A stretch of 64,000 nucleotides of DNA from Nitrospirota bacterium (GCA_021784575.1 JAJYHX010000009.1:24477-88476), one strand, 5' to 3'; numbered from the stretch's first letter, positions 26,894 through 37,225 are shown. Program-made: numbers and translations. Notes: generated from the letters alone by a model not told the origin.

Positions 26894-28429
26894 CTATTCT
26901 GTCTCGCCTATCGCCGCCGGGAGAGCTTCGATCAAATCGCCGGCTATAAGCCCGGCATAACCTTTCGCGCCGGACGCTTTGTCCCCGGCCAAACCGTGCG
27001 CATATGCGCCCAAAAGCGCCGCGTCCCGCGCCTCAAGCCCCTGGGCCAGAAACGAGCTTATAACGCCCGTCAGGACGTCTCCGGTGCCGGCTGTCGCCAT
27101 ACCGGGATTACCAGTCGGGTTCACATAAAACGTCCCGTCGGGCGATGCGACAAGCGTCCTGGCGCCTTTCAGAACAACGGTACAGTTATGCGCCTTCGCA
27201 AGCGAGATGGCCGAACCGGGCCTGTCCAGCTGCACCTTTACCGCAGGAACGCCGAGGAACCGCCCGGCCTCGCCCGGATGCGGCGTAAGAACCACTGGGA
27301 CACTCATGCTGTCAAGCGGCGTCTCGTCCTCCGAGAGAATGTTCAGGGCGTCGGCGTCCAGGACCGCCGGGATATTCAATTTCGGTAGAAACTCTCGAAT
27401 CAGTCTTGCCGTATCCGCGTTGCGCGATATTCCGGGGCCTATAGCCACGGCTGTCTTGCCCTCCAGAAGATTCAAAAGACCGTCGAGCGCGGCATACGAA
27501 AGCGAGCGTTCGTCCGTTTCCGGAAGCGCCACGGTCATCTCCTCCGTCAGCTTTTCTTCAAAAACGTCGTTTAAACTCTCCGGGACGGCAAGCGTTACAA
27601 GACCCGCTCCGGAGCGCAGCGCCGCATGCGCCGCCAATACCGCCGCACCGGTCTTTCCCGCCGAGCCCGCGACAATCAATAAATGCCCATAAGTCCCTTT
27701 ATGCGAATCCGGCTCCCGCCCGGGCAGAAGGCCCTTGACATGAGATGCGGTCAGGAGATTTGCGCCTATTGCGGCCTCGTCGATGACGGATTGCGGTATG
27801 CCGATCTCGGCGGTCTTTATCCTGCCCGCCGCTTGAGCGCCGGGATACAGATAAAGTCCGCGCTTAGGCAGGCCAAACGTAACGGTCATATCCGCATGGA
27901 CGGCAGTACCCATGACCCTTCCGTCGTCGGAATTTACGCCCGAAGGAACGTCCACGGAGACAACCTCCCGCGCCGCAGAGTTTATCATATTTATTACGCC
28001 GGCATAAGGCTCTCCGACCTCGCTTGAAAGCCCCGTTCCGAATATGGCGTCTATTACCACATCGGCATGAACTGCCAATGCAGTCTCTTCATTCAAGTCC
28101 GTGCTGACAAGGGCTATATCGATTCCCATCTTCCGGGAGGTGTTTAAGTTAATCCCGGCGTCTCCCTTCATATTGTCGGAGAAGAGGCGGACGGACACCT
28201 TCGCGCCCATGTTATGAAGCCGCCGTGCGACAACAAGGCCGTCTCCGCCGTTATTCCCCTTGCCGCAGAATATTACGCAGCGCCTTCCATTGACAGTACC
28301 CCATTTATGGACAAGTGCGGATACCACTGCCCTGCCTGCGTTCTCCATCAGGACAATACCCGGTATTCCGAATTCCTCGATAGTCCGTCTGTCGAGCTCC
28401 CGCATCTCTGCGGCTGTGGCAAGTTTCAT
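26894..28429 (-). CDS. nnr: Bifunctional NAD(P)H-hydrate epimerase / dehydratase
   Basis: Repairs NAD(P)H damaged by hydration. 511 residues from the ATG at 28429 (MKLATAAEMRELDRRTIEEF), one base after the acpS stop. The YjeF_N epimerase domain (about 1-210) has CGKGNNGGDGLVVARRL and VDVPSGVNSDDG. The ribokinase-like dehydratase domain follows (about 225-505) with LTPHPGEAGRF and NPTGNPGMATAGTGDVLTG. A longer frame to 28462 lies within acpS. The fused form is the usual bacterial arrangement. Confidence 0.95.
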   Translation of the reverse strand: MKLATAAEMRELDRRTIEEFGIPGIVLMENAGRAVVSALVHKWGTVNGRRCVIFCGKGNNGGDGLVVARRLHNMGAKVSVRLFSDNMKGDAGINLNTSRKMGIDIALVSTDLNEETALAVHADVVIDAIFGTGLSSEVGEPYAGVINMINSAAREVVSVDVPSGVNSDDGRVMGTAVHADMTVTFGLPKRGLYLYPGAQAAGRIKTAEIGIPQSVIDEAAIGANLLTASHVKGLLPGREPDSHKGTYGHLLIVAGSAGKTGAAVLAAHAALRSGAGLVTLAVPESLNDVFEEKLTEEMTVALPETDERSLSYAALDGLLNLLEGKTAVAIGPGISRNADTARLIREFLPKLNIPAVLDADALNILSEDETPLDSMSVPVVLTPHPGEAGRFLGVPAVKVQLDRPGSAISLAKAHNCTVVLKGARTLVASPDGTFYVNPTGNPGMATAGTGDVLTGVISSFLAQGLEARDAALLGAYAHGLAGDKASGAKGYAGLIAGDLIEALPAAIGETE

Positions 28430-28430
28430 T

Positions 28431-28820
28431 TCAGGACATGCCCTCCGAAGACAATACCGCATGGGCTACCGTATAATCCCCGTCATGGCTGATGCTTACG
28501 AATGTCTGCCCGACCCCAAGCCTCTCGGCCATCTCGCGCACCTTGCCGTAATAGCGCACGGCGGGCCTGCCCATTCCGTCCGGCATTACCTCTATGTCCA
28601 ACCACATCACCCCTTCCGAATACCCCGTCCCGAACGCCTTCATAACCGCTTCTTTGACGGCAAACCGGCCTGCAAAGCTCTGGGCGGATTTCTTCTGTCC
28701 GCGGCAATAAGCCTTTTCCTCCGGCGTGAATATCCTGTCCTCAAACGCGCCGCCCCATCGGATTATCGCCCTCGCAATCCTCTCCACCCGGACTATGTCA
28801 ATACCCGTTCCGAGAATCAT
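28431..28820 (-). CDS. acpS: Holo-[acyl-carrier-protein] synthase
   Basis: Transfers phosphopantetheine from CoA to acyl carrier protein. 129 residues. The N-terminal [19 protein letters not shown] has the Mg-binding Asp, and [18 protein letters not shown] has the FxxR(F)xxKEA signature with the second acidic ligand. [17 protein letters not shown] is the conserved C-terminal part. The ATG overlaps the pdxJ stop (4 bp). The pdxJ-acpS linkage is common in proteobacteria. Confidence 0.96.
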   Translation of the reverse strand: MILGTGIDIVRVERIARAIIRWGGAFEDRIFTPEEKAYCRGQKKSAQSFAGRFAVKEAVMKAFGTGYSEGVMWLDIEVMPDGMGRPAVRYYGKVREMAERLGVGQTFVSISHDGDYTVAHAVLSSEGMS

Positions 28821-29530
28821 GCCAGAAGCGCCTTCATTTCCCTGACGGCCCGTTCTATCCCCACCAACACCGCCCGCGAAATTATGCTATGTCCGATGTT
28901 CAGCTCATATATCTCTTTTATTTTGGCTATCTGACGGACGTTCTGGTAATTAAGCCCATGCCCGGCATTTACCGTAAGCCCCAGCTTGTGCGCCAGGCGG
29001 CAGGACTCGAATATCTTTTCAAATTCTCTTTGGGACTCTTCATAAGTCCTGGCGTCGGCATATCTGCCGGTGTGTATCTCTATCGCGTCTGCGCCGATTT
29101 TTTTGGATTCCTTAACCTGGTCGAAATCCGCATCTATGAAGAGGCTTACGAATATGCCTGTATCCTTGAGCCTGCGCACCGCGTCCGAGACCTTTGCCCG
29201 GTTCGCCCTTACGTCCAGGCCGCCTTCGGTGGTAAGCTCCTCGCGCTTCTCCGGGACGAGGGTCGCCATCTCCGGACGCACCTGCATAGCAATCTCGATT
29301 ATCTCGTCGGATGCGGCCATCTCAAGGTTCAGGGGCGCTTTTACCATCTCCCGGAGCAGTTTTACATCCCTGTCCTGGATATGCCGCCTGTCTTCACGGA
29401 GATGGATTGTTATACCGTCCGCCCCGCCGAGTTCTGCCAGTACCGCCGCGTGGACAGGGTCAGGCTCCGTTCCGCGCCTTGCTTGTCTGACAGTTGCCAC
29501 GTGGTCTATGTTTACGCCCAGCTTAGGCAA
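28817..29530 (-). CDS. pdxJ: Pyridoxine 5'-phosphate synthase
   Basis: TIM-barrel enzyme making PNP from 1-deoxyxylulose 5-phosphate and 3-amino-2-oxopropyl phosphate, the DXP-dependent B6 route. 237 residues. Family sequence: [36 protein letters not shown] and [15 protein letters not shown]. The start is a TTG at 29530 with GGGGG five bases upstream. No better ATG fits the family N-terminus. It is the first gene of the pdxJ-acpS-nnr-... run. Confidence 0.95.
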   Translation of the reverse strand: MPKLGVNIDHVATVRQARRGTEPDPVHAAVLAELGGADGITIHLREDRRHIQDRDVKLLREMVKAPLNLEMAASDEIIEIAMQVRPEMATLVPEKREELTTEGGLDVRANRAKVSDAVRRLKDTGIFVSLFIDADFDQVKESKKIGADAIEIHTGRYADARTYEESQREFEKIFESCRLAHKLGLTVNAGHGLNYQNVRQIAKIKEIYELNIGHSIISRAVLVGIERAVREMKALLA

Positions 29531-29938
29531 ACAGGCCCCCGCTTAAATTGAAATTTGGGAGGTTTTTATATCAGGATTAACTGTTTAGTTTGCAGGAAAA
29601 CCAATGAATAGTCAAGAGGTTTAATATGCCGTAGAACGCCCAAGGCAATAAATTTTTTATTTTTTTCTTCATATATTTTTTAAGCTTCTTAAAAGGCCCC
29701 GCCTTGGCCTCCCGCGTTATTTGGGCAATTTTATTATCGAGCAGCTTTCTTTGAATGTTACCCTGGCCCAGTGTCTGGAAAAATCTGGAGATTGCCGCCG
29801 CCTCTTCACCTCGGGCCTCAAACAAGCGGCAATGTCATGCACAAAAGACAACTTAAAGGATTAAATGGCATTTTTTATCCTTGTTTAAAAAATTCCCTGC
29901 TTTCCCGCTGCACTGTCAAGTTTTCCCACCCCACCCTC
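29531..29938. other. AT-rich intergenic stretch
   Basis: About 410 bp with no convincing gene between pdxJ and the putative glycosyltransferase. On the minus strand a weak promoter for pdxJ may be TTGACT (29615-29610), 17 bases, CAAACT (29592-29587). A minus-strand frame at 29577-29825 (82 residues, TTG start, Lys-rich then hydrophobic) has no clear ribosome-binding site and no family I recognise. Confidence 0.4.
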
Positions 29939-29939
29939 C

Positions 29940-29969
29940 TTGACCAAAAACCATTGCCCTGTTTATAAT
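29940..29969 (+). promoter_or_regulatory. Sigma70-type promoter for the putative glycosyltransferase
   Basis: TTGACC (29940-29945), 18-base spacer, TATAAT (29964-29969), followed by AAGGAGG and the GTG start at 29989. It shows that this plus-strand gene is its own transcription unit. Confidence 0.7.
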
Positions 29970-29988
29970 TAATCTAAGGAGGATTTGA

Positions 29989-30795
29989 GTGATACATATT
30001 ATCACCGTACACTGGCAGGAAGACGCATGGGTCGATATTCAACTGGCTTATCTGCATAAATTCATCGGTAAACCGTTCAAAGTTTACGCATTCCTTAACA
30101 ACCTGCCGCGAGACCATCGGGAAAAATATTTTTACAGCTCTACAGAGCCGATAAGGGACCACGCGGTAAAGCTTAATATACTGGCGGATATAGCCTCGTT
30201 TAACATGGAAGGAGCGGACGACCTGCTTATATTTATTGACGGCGACGCATTCCCTATAGGAGATATTATATCATTTGGAGCGCCCAAACTTAAAAATTAC
30301 CCGCTTATCGCGGTACAGCGCATGGAAAATCTCGGGGATATTCAGCCTCATCCCTGCTTCTGCATGACCACGCTAAAATTCTGGAAAGATATAAATGGAG
30401 ACTGGAAAAGGGGCTATGAGTGGAGTAATCTTTTGGGAAATACCATAACGGACGTCGGCGGCAACCTGCTTGGAATCCTTCGGGAGAAGGGGCTTGAGTG
30501 GTATCCCCTGCTAAGGAGCAACCAAAGAAATTTGCACCCGGTTTTCTTCGGGATTTACGGGGATATTATCTATCACCACGGCGCAGGATTCAGGGAAACC
30601 TTATGCCGTCTTGATCTTGAGACAGTCAATCTGACGGCAAAGAAACTTTGCAAGCTCTTGCCGACGCGCCGGTTGAGAAGAAAATTTAAACCGGAAGATA
30701 AAATAATAAAGTCTAACGAATTGCTTTCCCTCCGTGTGTTTGACATGATAGAAAAAGACCAAGAATTTTACCATTATTTTCAACAGCCGGATTGA
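29989..30795 (+). CDS. Unrecognised protein, possible GT-A-like glycosyltransferase
   Basis: 268 residues, GTG start with AAGGAGG six bases upstream. I do not recognise the family. The beginning (MIHIITVHWQEDAWVDIQLA) and the LLIFIDGDAFPIGDI segment (DGD at 84-86) resemble nucleotide-sugar-binding GT-A folds with a DxD motif. Late Trp/Tyr/His-rich stretches (EWYPLLRSNQR, IIYHHGAGFRE) are also in keeping with glycosyltransferases. There is no signal peptide or membrane helix. It stands alone on the plus strand in an AT-richer patch between minus-strand operons, suggesting later acquisition. Confidence 0.6.
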   Translation: MIHIITVHWQEDAWVDIQLAYLHKFIGKPFKVYAFLNNLPRDHREKYFYSSTEPIRDHAVKLNILADIASFNMEGADDLLIFIDGDAFPIGDIISFGAPKLKNYPLIAVQRMENLGDIQPHPCFCMTTLKFWKDINGDWKRGYEWSNLLGNTITDVGGNLLGILREKGLEWYPLLRSNQRNLHPVFFGIYGDIIYHHGAGFRETLCRLDLETVNLTAKKLCKLLPTRRLRRKFKPEDKIIKSNELLSLRVFDMIEKDQEFYHYFQQPD

Positions 30796-30805
30796 AGTAA
30801 TAACT

Positions 30806-32152
30806 TCAGGGCCTTTCCCCGCCCCTGGGATATATCCGCCGGACCAGGCCAAGCAAGCCCTTGCTGCGGCGCGAAACGACAGCCTTGGCCTCGCCCACCT
30901 CGACATTAAGCGGAACCCGAACCGACCTCGATTTCAGCGCGGCAATCACTTGACTCGCGTGTATGCTCCTGTTGCCGACCATCAGGTAGCTAACAACTGA
31001 CGCAGTTGCCGCCCACGTCCCGATCCTTACCCCGAAAAGCTCCATAGCGAGTATCCCGGCGGAGATTGGCGTATTTGCCGTCCCGGCAAGGACAGCCGCA
31101 ACGCCTATCGCGGCGAAAGTGGCCGGGTCGAACCCCAAGAGCCTGCCCAGGACGCTTCCGGATGACGCCCCGACAAAAAATATCGGCGTGATAATGCCGC
31201 CCGACGCGCCGGAGCCGAGCGTAATGGACGTAAACAGGATTTTATACAAAAAGGCTCCGACCGGCACATATCCACCCTGCACGGCGGATTCTATCTCAGG
31301 CAGCCCCAAGCCGAGATAGCTCCTGTCCCCCAATGCAAACGTAAGCAGCGCGAGCGCAATACCCGCAACTGCGCCCTTCAGGGGCAGCGAGATTCTAATC
31401 CTGTCGAATAGTTTGCCCGCGAGCTTCATCGCCTCTATGAAGACGAGCGAGACCAGGCCGAATATCATCCCGGCGAGTATTACCTTGAAGAACACGCCTT
31501 CCGAAAAAACCGGGAAAACGCTTATCTTCCTGGTAAAATATTTGATACCCCACGAAAGCGACACCTGGTAGGCCACGATGCCTGCCACGAACGACGGGAA
31601 GAGCACGTCATATGATAACTGCCCCAGGAAAAGTGATTCTATCCCGAAGATGGAACCCGCGATGGGCGCGCCGAAGACGGACGCAAACCCTGCGGATATG
31701 GAGCAGATAACGAGCTTTTTCCTGTCCCCTTCGTCCATCCGCACAAGCCTCGACGCCCAGGAAGCCAGAGCGGCCCCGACCTGCACCGGGGGCGCCTCCT
31801 TGCCTGCCGAGCCGCCGCAGGCTATCGTGATTATCGACGCAACAAACTTCGCCGGGGCGACAGTAAGTTTTATTATGCTCTTTTCCTTGTGGATGGCGTG
31901 TATTACCTTGTCCAGCCCCTCGCCGGCCGCCTCCTTGTCGATAAACCGCGCGGCAAGATTCGCAACGAGAAGCCCCGCTGGGAGCAGGAAGAAGTAATAC
32001 GGGAACCCTGCGGTAAAACCTGAGCCATAGTCCAGCGCCTTAAGAAAAAACGTGGTGGAATAGCCAACCACAACGCCGACTATTGACGCAAGAACTGACC
32101 ATTTCAGGATACTTACAAATAGTGTGCCGTGCTCGGCGAGATGCTTTTTCAT
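30806..32152 (-). CDS. ClC-family chloride channel / antiporter
   Basis: 448-residue membrane protein of the ClC family. Selectivity-filter segments are recognisable though diverged: AGEGLDKVIHAIH where GSGIP is usual, GGSAGKEAPPVQVGAAL carrying the gating glutamate (GKExP), and GASGGIITPIFFVGASSG for the GxFxP region. No C-terminal CBS domains are present. Family members exchange Cl- (or F-) for H+ or conduct anions; the type is not decidable here. It is divergent from a second ClC gene starting 80 bp away. Confidence 0.9.
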   Translation of the reverse strand: MKKHLAEHGTLFVSILKWSVLASIVGVVVGYSTTFFLKALDYGSGFTAGFPYYFFLLPAGLLVANLAARFIDKEAAGEGLDKVIHAIHKEKSIIKLTVAPAKFVASIITIACGGSAGKEAPPVQVGAALASWASRLVRMDEGDRKKLVICSISAGFASVFGAPIAGSIFGIESLFLGQLSYDVLFPSFVAGIVAYQVSLSWGIKYFTRKISVFPVFSEGVFFKVILAGMIFGLVSLVFIEAMKLAGKLFDRIRISLPLKGAVAGIALALLTFALGDRSYLGLGLPEIESAVQGGYVPVGAFLYKILFTSITLGSGASGGIITPIFFVGASSGSVLGRLLGFDPATFAAIGVAAVLAGTANTPISAGILAMELFGVRIGTWAATASVVSYLMVGNRSIHASQVIAALKSRSVRVPLNVEVGEAKAVVSRRSKGLLGLVRRIYPRGGERP

Positions 32153-32197
32153 GATAGAAAATTATAATACAAACCGCCCGGCCTTTTAAATAAAAAA

Positions 32198-32226
32198 TTG
32201 ATAATTCCCGGATTTTAAGCTACTTT
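32198..32226 (+). promoter_or_regulatory. Possible promoter directly abutting the second ClC start
   Basis: TTGATA (32198-32203), 17-base spacer, TACTTT (32221-32226), only six bases before the ATG at 32233, with no Shine-Dalgarno sequence. If real, the transcript would be leaderless. Confidence 0.35.
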
Positions 32227-32232
32227 TTATTA

Positions 32233-33581
32233 ATGACCCTTAACCCCTTCACATTCGCCCTGCTCTCGGTACTCGTCGGCATAATCGCCGGTCTTGGCGC
32301 GGTCGTGTTCCGGGGTCTGATAGCCTTCTTCCACAACCTGCTTTTTCTCGGTATTTTTTCCTTCTCGTACGACGCGAACGCGCACACCCCGCCCGGGCCA
32401 TTTGGACCGTTTATACTCCTTGCCCCGGTCGTCGGCGCGGTGGGAGTATCCTTCCTGGTTACGAAGTTCGCGCCTGAGGCAAGGGGACACGGAGTCCCGG
32501 AGGTCATGGACGCGGAATATTACAACAATGGGATAATCCGGCCTGTGGTCGCAGTAATAAAGGCCGTAGCGTCGGGGCTTTCCATCGGTTCCGGAGGCTC
32601 GCTCGGACGCGAAGGGCCGATTGTCCAAATAGGGAGCGCCTTCGGCTCTACGGTCGGCCAGATACTGAAACTCCCACCGTGGCAGACGATAACCCTGATA
32701 GCCGCCGGCGGGGCAGGCGGAATCGCGGCCACGTTCAATACGCCGCTCGGCGGCATAATGTTCGCGGCGGAGCTGCTGATGCAGGAGGTGAGCGCCCGCA
32801 CCCTCATGCCGGTGGTCATCAGCGCCGCCACGGCGACCTATATCGGCAGGATTTTCTTCGGGGCGCATCCCTCCTTTGTCATCCCCGCCATAGAGACGAA
32901 CGTCTTCCAGCTTACAAAACCCATCCAGCTTGTTCTTTATGCCTTCCTCGGCGTTATCATAGGCGGGGCGGCGGCGGCATTCATAAAATCCGTATATTGG
33001 GCGGAGACGTTCTTCGACAGACTCATAAAGAAAAATATTACATCCGGCACATGCTGGGGATGCTCATCGTGGGCATATCGTTTTATCTGCTGTATACTTT
33101 TTATGGGCATTATTACATCGAAGGAGTAGGATACGCCGGCATCCAGGACATACTTACTGGCACACTTACCAGCTTCGAGATATTATTCCTGCTATTCATC
33201 CTAAAACTTGCCGCGACATCCATTACCCTGGGCTCCGGCGGCTCCGGCGGCATATTCTCGCCGTCGCTTTTCCTTGGGGCAACGATAGGCGGTGCCTACG
33301 GAATGGTATTGAAGCATGCCTTTCCGGGACTCTCGATAGACCCGGCGGCGTTTGCGGTGGCAGGGATGGCCGGGATGGTCGGCGGGGCGACGGGCGCGGC
33401 GATAATGGCCATCATAATGATATTCGAGATGACCCTCGATTATAATGTCATAGTCCCAATGGTTATAACGGTGATTGCCGCATACGGCACAAGGAAGGCA
33501 CTGTCGAAGGAGAGTATCTATACCCTGAAGCTTGCGAGACGCGGCCACCACGTCCCGGAAACCCTGCACAGGAGTGAATAA
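32233..33581 (+). pseudogene. ClC-family chloride channel, interrupted by a frameshift
   Basis: Second ClC gene. The first frame (32233-33129) encodes residues 1 to about 265, with GHGVPEVMDA (GSGIP-like), GSGGSLGREGPIVQIGSA (gating Glu) and later helices. The family sequence then continues one frame back (YYIRHMLGMLIVGISF..., GSGGSGGIFSPSLFLGA) to the stop at 33581. The switch is at the A-run near 33027-33032. One extra A there would give a continuous frame of about 450 codons. The break could be a sequencing or assembly indel, a true mutation, or slippage, though no good slippery heptamer is present. The stop touches the uvrB stop. Confidence 0.82.
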
Positions 33582-35588
33582 CTATACCTTTATCCCCACC
33601 GCCATCTCCATCTCTTTTAACTCCTTTATCCTGTCTCGTATCTCGGCTGCGCGCTCGAACTCCAATTCCTGCGCCGCCTTCTTCATCTCTTTCTCAAGAC
33701 CGGCTATAATCCCCGGAATCTCCTCAAGAGGTATTTCGGGAGCCGGCAGACCGGCTTCGGGCACCGGAACGGTAAAATAATCCTGCTCGTATACGGAGCG
33801 CATCACGTCGGCGATATTCTTCTTTATGCTCTCCGGCGTTATGTTGTGAAGTTCGTTGTAGGCCCTTTGTATCTCACGGCGGCGGTTAGTCTCCTCTATG
33901 GTTTTACGCATGGACTCCGTTACCGTGTCGGCGTAGAATATCACCTCGCCGTTTACGTTCCTGGCCGCACGGCCCGATGTCTGGATAAGCGAGCGCTCCG
34001 AGCGCAGGAACCCTTCCTTGTCCGCATCCAGCACGGCTACGAGCGAGACCTCCGGAATGTCCAGGCCCTCGCGTAAGAGGTTGATTCCAATCAGCACGTC
34101 GAACTTGCCCAGTCTCAAATCCCTTATTATCTCCACGCGCTCAAGCGTCTCTATGCCCGAGTGAAGATACCGCACTCGCAAGCCGAGTTCCTCGTAATAC
34201 GCCGTCAAATCCTCCGCCATGCGTTTCGTGAGTGTCGTAACGAGCACGCGCTCGTTGCGCTGTGCGCGGGCCCTTATTTCGTCCAGGAGGTCGTCCACCT
34301 GGCCGTGCACGGGCTTCACGGTGATTTGCGGGTCCATAAGCCCCGTCGGGCGAATCACCTGCTCGACAATGGCCCCGCCGGTCTTCTCAAGCTCGTAAGG
34401 CCCAGGCGTTGCGGACACGTAAATCGCCTGCGGGGCGTTCGCCTCAAACTCGGAAAAGTTAAGCGGCCTGTTATCCAAAGCGGACGGAAGCCTGAAACCG
34501 AACTCCACAAGCGTGAGCTTGCGCGAGCGGTCTCCGTTGTACATGCCGCCAATCTGCGGGACAGTCACGTGCGACTCGTCGATTATTATCAGGCTGTCCC
34601 TGGGGAAGTAGTCCATGAGCGTAGGCGGAGCCTCGCCCGGCTTCCTGCCGGTTAAGTGCCGCGAGTAGTTCTCTATCCCCTGGCAGTATCCGACCTCCTT
34701 TATCATCTCAAGGTCGAAGTTCGTCCTCTGCTCAATCCTCTGCGCCTCAAGAAGCCTGTTCTGAATCTCGAACTCCCGGACACGCTCTTCAAGCTCGGCC
34801 GAGATGTTCCTTATCGCCGTTTTCATCCTGTCTTCCGGCGTTACGTAATGGCTTTTGGGGTATACGGCGACCTTCCCGGGATGCCCCGTAACCTCGCCCT
34901 TCAGGGGGTCTATCTCCTCGATTTTTTCTATCTCGTCTCCGAACATTGAAATCCTTATCGCGCGGTCTTCGGAGTACGACGGGAAAATTTCCACGACATC
35001 CCCGCGCGCGCGGAACGTGCCCCGATGGAAGTCAATCTCGTTTCTCTCGTATTGGATGTTCACGAGCTGTTTCAGTATATCGTCGCGCTCGACGCTGTCC
35101 CCTTCCTGGAGGTAAACCAGCATACCATGATAAGCCTCAGGAGAACCGAGGCCATAAATGCACGAGACCGACGCGACTATAATTACATCTTTCCTCTCGA
35201 AGAGCGCGTATGTCGCCGAATGCCGCATCCGGTCTATTTCGTCGTTGATGGAGGAATCCTTTTCGATATACGTATCCGTCGTAGGGAGGTAGGCTTCAGG
35301 CTGGTAGTAGTCGTAATAGCTGACAAAGTATTCGACGGCGTTTTCCGGGAAGAAGGTCTTGAACTCCGCGTAAAGCTGCGCTGCGAGAGTCTTGTTTGGC
35401 GAGATTACGAGCGTGGGCTTGTTTACGTTCGCGATGACGTTCGCTATGGTAAACGTCTTGCCGGAGCCGGTGACGCCCAGGAGCGTCTGGTGTTTATCCC
35501 CGCGCAACACGCCCGTGGTAAGTTCATCTATAGCCTGCGGCTGGTCTCCCTTAGGGACAAAGTCCGAAACAATCTTGAAATTATGCAA
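33582..35588 (-). CDS. uvrB: Excinuclease ABC subunit B
   Basis: Damage-verification helicase of nucleotide excision repair, acting with UvrA and UvrC. About 668 residues. Motifs include [14 protein letters not shown] (Walker A), [17 protein letters not shown] [15 protein letters not shown] (beta-hairpin region), [10 protein letters not shown] (motif II), [15 protein letters not shown] and QTSGRAARN. The C-terminal UVR motif ([19 protein letters not shown]) binds UvrC. I start at the TTG at 35588 ([19 protein letters not shown]), with GGAGG eight bases upstream. A TTG five codons earlier is at the predicted transcription start. Confidence 0.96.
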   Translation of the reverse strand: MHNFKIVSDFVPKGDQPQAIDELTTGVLRGDKHQTLLGVTGSGKTFTIANVIANVNKPTLVISPNKTLAAQLYAEFKTFFPENAVEYFVSYYDYYQPEAYLPTTDTYIEKDSSINDEIDRMRHSATYALFERKDVIIVASVSCIYGLGSPEAYHGMLVYLQEGDSVERDDILKQLVNIQYERNEIDFHRGTFRARGDVVEIFPSYSEDRAIRISMFGDEIEKIEEIDPLKGEVTGHPGKVAVYPKSHYVTPEDRMKTAIRNISAELEERVREFEIQNRLLEAQRIEQRTNFDLEMIKEVGYCQGIENYSRHLTGRKPGEAPPTLMDYFPRDSLIIIDESHVTVPQIGGMYNGDRSRKLTLVEFGFRLPSALDNRPLNFSEFEANAPQAIYVSATPGPYELEKTGGAIVEQVIRPTGLMDPQITVKPVHGQVDDLLDEIRARAQRNERVLVTTLTKRMAEDLTAYYEELGLRVRYLHSGIETLERVEIIRDLRLGKFDVLIGINLLREGLDIPEVSLVAVLDADKEGFLRSERSLIQTSGRAARNVNGEVIFYADTVTESMRKTIEETNRRREIQRAYNELHNITPESIKKNIADVMRSVYEQDYFTVPVPEAGLPAPEIPLEEIPGIIAGLEKEMKKAAQELEFERAAEIRDRIKELKEMEMAVGIKV

Positions 35589-35608
35589 CTCCTCGCCCTC
35601 CAAGAGAA

Positions 35609-35638
35609 ATTTTACTATACGGAGGGAGAGGGAGTCAA
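35609..35638 (-). promoter_or_regulatory. Promoter for uvrB
   Basis: Minus strand TTGACT (35638-35633), 18-base spacer, TAAAAT (35614-35609). Transcription would begin near 35602, about 14 bases before the preferred TTG start. Confidence 0.6.
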
Positions 35639-35677
35639 CCTTACTTTATCTCAAGCCTTTTATCCGGAACAATCGCC

Positions 35678-37225
35678 TCAGGCCACTTTTCCCATGCCGT
35701 CCTTGAACTCCAGGTAAATCTCCTGGAACCTCTCTGATATTCTTTTGAAAGCCGCAAGCACCTGAGGGTCAAAGTGTCCCGGCATTGTCCTGCCGTCTCC
35801 TTCAGTGATAATCTTATATGAGGTCTCGTGGTCGAATGCGGGTTTATACGGCCTGACGCTCCTCAGGGCATCGTAAATATCGCACAGGGAGACAATCCTG
35901 GCGGGCAGAGGTATTTGCTCGCCGGAGAGCCCGTTTGGATAGCCGGAGCCGTCCCATCGCTCGTGGTGGCAGAGTGCAATCTGCCTTGCGGTCTCCAGGC
36001 GCGGCGAACCGCCGAGAATTTTTGCCGCATACAACGGGTGTTTCTTCGTTATCTCCCATTCTTCCGGCGTCAGCTGGCCCGGTTTGCGCAGTATTCCCGG
36101 AGGGATATGAAGTTTTCCCACGTCGTGCATCTGCGCGGAATAGCGGATTTCCGTGGCCGTTTTCTCTGAAAAACCCATCTCCATTGCCATTTCATAGGCA
36201 TATTCGTTTACCCTGATCAGGTGGTTCCCGGTATCTTCGTCGTTCATTTCGGCGGCGCGCGCAAGGGCCATTATCGTATAGAAAAATGCATCTTCGTTTT
36301 CCTTGACCTGCTTTGAGATAGTTTCAAAAAACATGGAGTGCAGGGCAAGGTCCTTAAGCACCTGCACATCGTACGAGTTAACCTTCCTCCCATAGTTGAA
36401 ACACGCAAACAAGTTCGTATCCGTATAACAACAGACGAAATTTTCGAGTGGGCCGGTTTCGGCCAAAAGGCCCTCCGGCAGCCATTCGCGCGCTTCGCCG
36501 ATTCCACCGTCCGAAAGGTTGGCAAAATCATCATGCCTGTCCATCAGATTGAATCTTTCCGACAGCGCCCTGGACTCCTGGAATGAAATTTCCTTCTCGG
36601 ATATTCTTGAGTCTTTTATTGAATACAGAGCGCCTTTTGTAAGACCTGCCTTGCCATAAGGCGCTATCAGGGCGTGCCTTGGCTTGCCTTCTTCGCCGTC
36701 CGCCGGCCTGAGCATAGAATGAACCATCCCTATGTAAGCCGATTCGAGGGAAAACCTTGCCGGGTCAAATTTACTGATGGCGTCACTGAAGAAGAGAGTA
36801 ATGCTGCGGATGTTTGAATATGCATGGTCCCGCTCGTCATGGAATTTTTTCATCCTAAGGAGCGACGCGCACCTGACCAGAAGCTCCGCTTTATCGACCG
36901 GCTTGGTTATGAAATCGTCTGCGCCAGCCTCTATGGCGGCCAGTTTATCCGACTTCTGGTCGAGCGAAGTCACTATGACTATAGGTATGAACCGCGTCTT
37001 TTCGCCGCCTTTCAGTATTTTGCATACACGGAGACCGTCGATGCCCGGCATCATAATATCCAACAGCAAGAGGTCGATTTCAGTTTTATCGATTATCGAC
37101 AGGGCCTCCTGTCCGTTTTCAGACCGGATTATCTTGTACCCGGTTTCGTGGAGATAAGCCTCCAGCACTTCAAGGTTCCAGTTCTGGTCGTCGACGATGA
37201 GAACGACGGGGGTTTTTTCATGCAT
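35678..37225 (-). CDS. Response regulator with HD-GYP domain
   Basis: 515 residues. The N-terminal receiver (about 8-125) has DD in VLIVDDQNWNLEVLE, the phospho-acceptor Asp in LLLLDIMMPGIDG and Lys in FITKPVDKAE. A ~170-residue middle part is unassigned. The HD-GYP domain has the metal-binding MHDVGKLHIP, the double His of CHHERWDGSGYPNGLSGEQI and ARIVSLCDIYDALRS. Such proteins usually hydrolyse cyclic di-GMP or respond to it, so phosphorylation would adjust c-di-GMP. It starts 19 bases after the large hybrid kinase, the likely phosphodonor. Confidence 0.9.
   Translation of the reverse strand: MHEKTPVVLIVDDQNWNLEVLEAYLHETGYKIIRSENGQEALSIIDKTEIDLLLLDIMMPGIDGLRVCKILKGGEKTRFIPIVIVTSLDQKSDKLAAIEAGADDFITKPVDKAELLVRCASLLRMKKFHDERDHAYSNIRSITLFFSDAISKFDPARFSLESAYIGMVHSMLRPADGEEGKPRHALIAPYGKAGLTKGALYSIKDSRISEKEISFQESRALSERFNLMDRHDDFANLSDGGIGEAREWLPEGLLAETGPLENFVCCYTDTNLFACFNYGRKVNSYDVQVLKDLALHSMFFETISKQVKENEDAFFYTIMALARAAEMNDEDTGNHLIRVNEYAYEMAMEMGFSEKTATEIRYSAQMHDVGKLHIPPGILRKPGQLTPEEWEITKKHPLYAAKILGGSPRLETARQIALCHHERWDGSGYPNGLSGEQIPLPARIVSLCDIYDALRSVRPYKPAFDHETSYKIITEGDGRTMPGHFDPQVLAAFKRISERFQEIYLEFKDGMGKVA

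Noticed and set aside
29577..29825. 82-residue minus-strand frame with Lys-rich and hydrophobic parts
   Set aside because: TTG start, no ribosome-binding site, overlaps a possible pdxJ promoter and shows no family resemblance; kept only as a note on the intergenic stretch.
33020..33040. Programmed -1 frameshift in the ClC gene
   Set aside because: The sequence around the A-run lacks a proper X-XXY-YYZ heptamer and no stimulatory hairpin is evident; a simple indel explains it better.
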